The notes under the pieces were generated by a model. That model saw only the letters and a program-made list of their open reading frames with translations, searched no databases and was not told where the DNA came from. Shown piece by piece: positions 41,335-44,824 of a DNA stretch of 44,824 nt; the first letter of the stretch is position 1, and each line of letters opens with the position of its first letter. The DNA comes from a virus, in IMG/VR virus record IMGVR_UViG_3300037459_000253, positions 1 to 44,824 of that record. One strand, written 5' to 3'. The position numbers and the translations under genes were made by a program.

Positions 41335-41903
41335 CAGCGGTTCCTCGGGTTCATCGGGTGGTCGGGGTGTTCCCACGAGTCGCGGGGATCGAACGAGCGC
41401 GGGACGTAGGGTAGCGCCTCGCGCTCGGTATCGTAGCTCAGCATCAGCGGGTGCTTGGGCTGTCGGGACTTGGTCGCCCCCAAGCAGCGGACACGCTTCG
41501 TCTCCAGGTGGTTCAGCCTCACCTGCATCTCGTCCCCGTCTTTGCCACCGTGATTACCCCATGCCGCGATGATCAGCGGCGCTTGTGCGATGGCCCCTGC
41601 GACAAAGTCCGCGTTCCTGGGACCGTAGGGGTCCGTGGCGAGCTTCAAATCCTTCGGCTGCGTTGCTCTGAAGGCGAACAGGTTGACGACGACCAGGGAC
41701 GTGTAGCCCCAGCGTAGCGTGAAGCCTCGGCACTTCCGGATCGTCGCGTCATCGCTGAACTCGTCGGCCGTGCTCGGGTTCAGCATGATCCACAGGACGC
41801 TACCCTTGTAGGACTTCTCACCATACGGAAGTCTCGTCAGCCACGACCGAGACAGGATGTAGCGATACTTCCCGTCGTCGCTGATGACCGCGTCGTCAGA
41901 CAT
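41334..41903 (-). CDS. DUF1643 family protein
   Basis: 189 residues, ATG 41903, overlapping the previous gene by 8 bases. Family motifs are clear: YRYILSRSW, LWIMLNPSTADEFSDDATIRKCRGF, LVVVNLFAFRATQPKDL, ADFVAGAIAQAPLIIAAWGNHG. DUF1643 proteins are common in phages and bacteria; their biochemical role is unsettled. C-terminal residues carry a Pro/Asp-rich tail (HPDHPMNPRNR). Confidence 0.8.
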   Translation of the reverse strand: MSDDAVISDDGKYRYILSRSWLTRLPYGEKSYKGSVLWIMLNPSTADEFSDDATIRKCRGFTLRWGYTSLVVVNLFAFRATQPKDLKLATDPYGPRNADFVAGAIAQAPLIIAAWGNHGGKDGDEMQVRLNHLETKRVRCLGATKSRQPKHPLMLSYDTEREALPYVPRSFDPRDSWEHPDHPMNPRNR

Positions 41904-42276
41904 CTTCGGTCCTTTGCCTCACCCAGTCTTCGAGTGAACTGGTGACCAGACCCAACCCGACCAGCCGCGATGCGTTCGCGTCCTGCAGCGCTACGAACAA
42001 TGAGGGGACCGAGTTGGCAATCACCATCTTGGTCGCCAGTGATTGGTGGCTCCAGATTGCACTGGGATCGTTCGGGTCGTCGTGCGGCATGATGTACAGG
42101 GAGTAGGAGTTGCCGGCTATTTTACCGAAGCCCACGGTGTACCCCGGGACCTCGCAGTCAACCTTGGCACTCAGCCCATGGTTCATGGCCCGCATCAGAT
42201 CAGACGCCGCCTCCAGTGCATCGTTGAGCCGGTGGCACACAATCTGCAATGCTTCTTCGGGTATCGGTTCAGTCAT
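41896..42276 (-). CDS. Hypothetical phage protein
   Basis: 126 residues, ATG 42276, overlapping the previous gene by 8 bases. Mixed alpha/beta with EALQIVCHRLNDALEAASDLMRAM, a beta stretch GYTVGFGKIAGNSYSLYIMPHDD, and a helical end SRLVGLGLVTSSLEDWVRQR. No family is recognised. It is in the accessory block with other small genes, all coupled by short overlaps. Confidence 0.5.
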   Translation of the reverse strand: MTEPIPEEALQIVCHRLNDALEAASDLMRAMNHGLSAKVDCEVPGYTVGFGKIAGNSYSLYIMPHDDPNDPSAIWSHQSLATKMVIANSVPSLFVALQDANASRLVGLGLVTSSLEDWVRQRTEDV

Positions 42277-42589
42277 TAGGGCCTACCTTGAAAATGCAGA
42301 GCTTCACTCCGCGGTCCTTCAGGGCGTCAGCGTCCAGGACCGTGCAGTCGTTCAGCCTGATGGTGATGAAATCGTTCCCGTTGGCGGTCTTGCCTTCCCA
42401 GCCGACGCCGATCTTCTGCCAGTAGCCACCGCTGTTCACGCTGACGGTGTGCGTGGGCCGGGCGGCCTTCGCCTTACGACGTCCCGTGTGGGCACCGGGA
42501 TGGGGGGCTGCATCGGGCGCCGTATGATCCGGCGGTGATTCATCGGATGGGAACGGTGCGTCATTCCCCTGGTCGTCTTTGTCGGTCAT
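42269..42589 (-). CDS. Hypothetical phage protein with C-terminal beta domain
   Basis: 106 residues. I chose ATG 42589 because AGAGG lies just upstream and the longer frame overlaps the neighbouring gene more. The first 45 residues are acidic/Pro-rich and disordered. The rest, with YWQKIGVGWEGKTANGNDFITIRLNDCTVLDADALKDRGVKLCIFK, is a compact beta domain with an OB-like look, as in small DNA-binding proteins. A firm family cannot be named. Confidence 0.5.
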   Translation of the reverse strand: MTDKDDQGNDAPFPSDESPPDHTAPDAAPHPGAHTGRRKAKAARPTHTVSVNSGGYWQKIGVGWEGKTANGNDFITIRLNDCTVLDADALKDRGVKLCIFKVGPND

Positions 42590-42707
42590 CGTCCTCTGTT
42601 TCCTTTGGGGTGTAGTCCTTGAAGTGTTCGTCACAGAAGTGGGATCCCTGATGCAACCGCTTTCGACTGCAGCCGGCCCACCAACATTCGGTGTACCAGT
42701 CGGTCAT
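42561..42707 (-). CDS. Small zinc-finger-like protein, 48 residues
   Basis: ATG 42707 overlaps the previous stop as ATGA, with AAGGA upstream, and the reading frame ends at 42561, overlapping the next gene by 29 bases. The sequence has CWWAGCSRKRLHQGSHFCDEH: Cys8, Cys13, Cys25 and His28 make a plausible single zinc site. The C-terminal 18 residues are highly charged. It resembles other single-site small phage zinc proteins. Confidence 0.6.
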   Translation of the reverse strand: MTDWYTECWWAGCSRKRLHQGSHFCDEHFKDYTPKETEDDDRQRRPGE

Positions 42708-43084
42708 AGTCGTCCTTCCTGCAACTCGGGTAGTAGAGCCTTGAGCGCATCGCTGCCATAGTGGCGGATTACGAAAATGGCCGAGCCCCCCGTGTTTTCA
42801 TCTTTCAGTTCCGGGAACACGCGCAGTGCCTCCACGAATAGACGGTCGACCTCAGCGCGTGTGTCGCGCATGTGGTGCATCGGGTAGCCATCATTGAAGT
42901 CACCCAGCGTGGTACCCGGCAGAGCCTTCTCGACGGCTGCCCCGTACTTCCAGGTCTCCTTGAGGTGCACGTTTATCGCGTCGCGCAGCTTGCGACGTAT
43001 AGCACCGCGGCCGAGCTTGCCGCCGCTACAGCGACCTCTGAGCGTGACCATCGCGGCCACAGGGGTGAGTGCGTCAATGTCCAT
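42704..43084 (-). CDS. Hypothetical phage protein
   Basis: 126 residues from ATG 43084, overlapping the previous stop as TGATG. It has a basic segment with SGGKLGRGAIRRKLRDAINVHLKETWKYG and acidic C-terminal helices (AEVDRLFVEALRVFPELKDENTGG). No family recognised; it lies in the coupled accessory run. Confidence 0.5.
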   Translation of the reverse strand: MDIDALTPVAAMVTLRGRCSGGKLGRGAIRRKLRDAINVHLKETWKYGAAVEKALPGTTLGDFNDGYPMHHMRDTRAEVDRLFVEALRVFPELKDENTGGSAIFVIRHYGSDALKALLPELQEGRL

Positions 43085-43278
43085 CACCACCCGTACCTTT
43101 CCCAGAGTTCGATTGCCGCGAATCCAACCACGGCCATCAATGACGCCCATGCGAACACCGTGACACCCAGCACGTCACGGGCGGTTTCTTCATTGGTCAA
43201 CCGGATGGCTTCTTGGTACTCAGCGTCAGCTTCGCGCATCGCCGCCGCATACTCATCGATGTGATGCAAGTCCCCCAT
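43084..43278 (-). CDS. Small single-span membrane protein
   Basis: 64 residues from ATG 43278, overlapping the previous stop as TGATG. An N-terminal charged helix (residues 1-32) leads to one membrane segment (VLGVTVFAWASLMAVVGFAAI, 21 residues) and a short WERYGW end. No pore or holin motif is evident. It may modify the host membrane or be a lysis accessory; the latter is a guess. Confidence 0.55.
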   Translation of the reverse strand: MGDLHHIDEYAAAMREADAEYQEAIRLTNEETARDVLGVTVFAWASLMAVVGFAAIELWERYGW

Positions 43279-43787
43279 CACCAACCGCCTTTCAGTAGCG
43301 CGCTCTTCAGCCAGCTCATCGCCGTCCACCATTGGGGCATGAGGGCCGGGGTGAGCCCGGCGGTGCGGCGGTGGCGGGCTAATGCATCGAACCGTTCCTC
43401 TGCATCCTCGATCAAGTCATCGAACTCCGGGGTGTGTCCGGGATCCCCGCCCAGCGCGTACCAGGCTTCGCTCAGATTGCCCATTTGCAAAAAGTCCAGA
43501 GCGAGCATCCGTTTCCGCAAGTCCGCCGGCATATGGTCCTCGTAAATGGCCATGTCGATCGGTACGTGATTGCGAATCACCGACCCCGCCAAGCACACGT
43601 GGCACCGTCCAGCGTCGTCGTCGATCGCCTGGCCGTGCCAGGAACCCATGTCGAGCACGTACTTCTCCGATTGCTCGACAGCACGAGCTTCCTTCAGCGC
43701 GACCTCGAGCAGCTCTCCCAGCGTGTCCGGTAACGGAGGGACCTCGTCCAGGATGTCGGCGGCGCTTCTTAGATCGACGTCGGTCAT
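43278..43787 (-). CDS. CxVCxAGSVIR family protein, copy 3
   Basis: 169 residues from ATG 43787 (TGATG overlap). Shared with its two neighbours: LPDTLGELL-x-VALKEAR-x-V at the N-terminus, LDMGSWH, CHVCLAGSVIRNH, then R-x-RMLALD-x-L-x-x-G, and a C-terminal WW-x-x-x-x-WLK-x-x-LL-x-GGW. The Cys-x-x-Cys and nearby His suggest a small metal site or a redox pair. No family is known to me. Copies differ in the central insertion. Confidence 0.65.
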   Translation of the reverse strand: MTDVDLRSAADILDEVPPLPDTLGELLEVALKEARAVEQSEKYVLDMGSWHGQAIDDDAGRCHVCLAGSVIRNHVPIDMAIYEDHMPADLRKRMLALDFLQMGNLSEAWYALGGDPGHTPEFDDLIEDAEERFDALARHRRTAGLTPALMPQWWTAMSWLKSALLKGGW

Positions 43788-44311
43788 CACCATCCACCTT
43801 TCAGTAGTTCGCGCTTCAGCCAATGCATCGTCGTCCACCATTTGGGCTCGTCCGCGATGTGGCGGTGTCCGCGAGCGCGTGACCACCTGTTGAACCGGGC
43901 GTGTAGCTCGGCCTGCAGATCCGCCGCCTCCATGGCCCTGCCCGGATACAGATACTGCCACGCCCCCCAAAGGAACCCCTGGCGCATCTCGTCCAGCGCC
44001 TGCATCTTGACGCGCATCCTTGCGCCGTAGTTGCCAAAATCATCCAGGTTCACCGGCTCGGAACCGTCCGGGACATGATGCCGAATGACTGACCCCGCAA
44101 AACACACGTGGCACAGTCCATCGTCATGCGGTCCATGCAGTGTAGCGGAATACGGGGAGTGCCACTCCCCCATGTCCAGCGTGTAGTCCTTCGAACGTTC
44201 AACAGCTCGAGCTTCCTTCAGCGCCACCGCCAACAGTTCCCCGAGGGTGTCCGGAAGGGCGGGTACGGCCTTCAGGGCTTTCCGCAGTTCGATATTCGTC
44301 GTGAACGCCAT
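43787..44311 (-). CDS. CxVCxAGSVIR family protein, copy 2
   Basis: 174 residues from ATG 44311 (TGATG overlap). The pattern is as in copies 1 and 3: LPDTLGELLAVALKEARAVERS, LDMGEWH, CHVCFAGSVIRHH, KMQALDEMRQG, and KWWTTMHWLKRELLKGGW. The N-terminal extension before LPDTL (residues 1-17) is similar in all three copies, which supports this start. Confidence 0.65.
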   Translation of the reverse strand: MAFTTNIELRKALKAVPALPDTLGELLAVALKEARAVERSKDYTLDMGEWHSPYSATLHGPHDDGLCHVCFAGSVIRHHVPDGSEPVNLDDFGNYGARMRVKMQALDEMRQGFLWGAWQYLYPGRAMEAADLQAELHARFNRWSRARGHRHIADEPKWWTTMHWLKRELLKGGW

Positions 44312-44824
44312 CACCAGCCCTCCGCGAGTAGTTCCCGCTTCAGCCAGTGCATGATGACCCACCACTTCGGGTTGTCCGCGATGCCGTCCATCTCACCCCA
44401 GTCACAGGAGTCACCACCGAACGCCTCATAGAACCGTTTCGTCAGCACCTCGTCCAGCAGCTTCACCTCCCGGGTGGGCACCTTGACCTGGATGGCATCC
44501 CACGCGGTCAGAAGGTCACCTTGGCGAAGCTGGTCCAGCGCTACCATCCCGGAACGGAGGTGGGTCGGGATGTCCGAGGTGTCCACCGTCTGTGTCGGGG
44601 ACAAGTGCCGTCGAATCACCGAACCCGCCAAGCACACGCTACACACCCCATGATCAAGCCCCATCCCCGGCAACTGCCACTGGGACATGTCCAGCTCGTA
44701 CCCCTTCGACCGTTGCACCAGTCGAGCTTCCTTCAGCGCCACACCCAGCAGTTCTCCAAGGGTCACCGGCAAACGGGGGACCTTCATCAGCTCGACGTAG
44801 ATCGGATGGTGGGTCAGTTCTTCA
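44311..44824 (-). CDS. CxVCxAGSVIR family protein, copy 1 (start probably outside window)
   Basis: Frame open from 44824 to the stop at 44311. An ATG at 44787 exists, but comparison with the two sister genes shows that their N-terminal ~18 residues align with codons upstream of it, so the true start is likely beyond the right edge. Features: LPVTLGELLGVALKEARLVQRS, LDMSQWQ, CSVCLAGSVIRRH, and a WW-x-x-x-HWLKRELLAEGW end. A longer insertion (residues ~95-130) separates the Cys pair from the end. Confidence 0.6.
   Translation of the reverse strand, partial: EELTHHPIYVELMKVPRLPVTLGELLGVALKEARLVQRSKGYELDMSQWQLPGMGLDHGVCSVCLAGSVIRRHLSPTQTVDTSDIPTHLRSGMVALDQLRQGDLLTAWDAIQVKVPTREVKLLDEVLTKRFYEAFGGDSCDWGEMDGIADNPKWWVIMHWLKRELLAEGW

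Overview
The window is an almost uninterrupted stretch of tailed-bacteriophage (or prophage) DNA that codes for a Mu-like contractile-tailed virion. All but one of the genes lie on the minus strand, so the gene order reads from right to left. Overall GC is high; sample lines counted by hand give about 65%. The structural genes follow the order known from phage Mu closely: large terminase, portal, MuF, gpI protease/scaffold, head decoration, major capsid, gp36, gpG, tail terminator, gp38, sheath L, tube M, tail-assembly chaperone, tape measure, N, P, gp45, gp46, gp47, gp48, then fibres. No transposase, integrase, replication, repressor, lysin or holin gene is recognisable here, so a Mu-like life cycle cannot be claimed, only a Mu-like particle. 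The host is unknown. An Asp/Ala/Pro-rich lipoprotein resembling those of myxobacteria and their relatives gives weak support for a host in that group.

Right end (44.8-39.3 kb): small accessory genes overlapping in ATGA/TGATG fashion. They include three tandem paralogues with a CxVCxAGSVIR core, a single-span membrane protein, a tiny zinc-finger-like protein, a DUF1643 protein, a HicB-like protein, an orphan MT-A70 adenine methyltransferase and an exported lipoprotein. The only plus-strand gene, an alpha/beta hydrolase at 38.2-39.1 kb, sits antisense just upstream of the terminase and looks like a moron.

Head module (38.2-28.0 kb): terminase, two small proteins, a portal fused to a MuF domain, protease/scaffold, DUF2190 decoration protein and major capsid protein followed by a terminator-like hairpin. 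A Pro-rich linker protein and the head-tail joining proteins follow. Tail module (28.0-11.6 kb): tail terminator, an unexpected beta-helix protein, gp38-like protein, sheath, tube, and a tail-assembly chaperone. The chaperone carries a well-placed CCCTTTA -1 frameshift heptamer whose extended product ends 4 nt before the tape-measure start. Tape measure, N, P, spike, two small unknowns (one a three-unit Pro-rich repeat), gp46, gp47, three tandem paralogues unique to this phage type and gp48 complete it.

Left end (11.6-0 kb): a large adhesion/fibre region with at least six fibre- or adhesin-like proteins. They include a 677-residue Gly-rich repeat fibre, a 1430-residue repeat fibre with a lectin-like C-terminus, a second DUF2190 decoration protein fused to a fibre-type C-terminal domain, and a fibre cut by the window edge. 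That last fibre has its C-terminal beta-propeller repeats in clearly AT-richer DNA than the rest, a sign of recent domain acquisition. The most noteworthy signals are this adhesin arsenal, including a possibly capsid-displayed one, the chaperone frameshift, and the two triplicated gene families.
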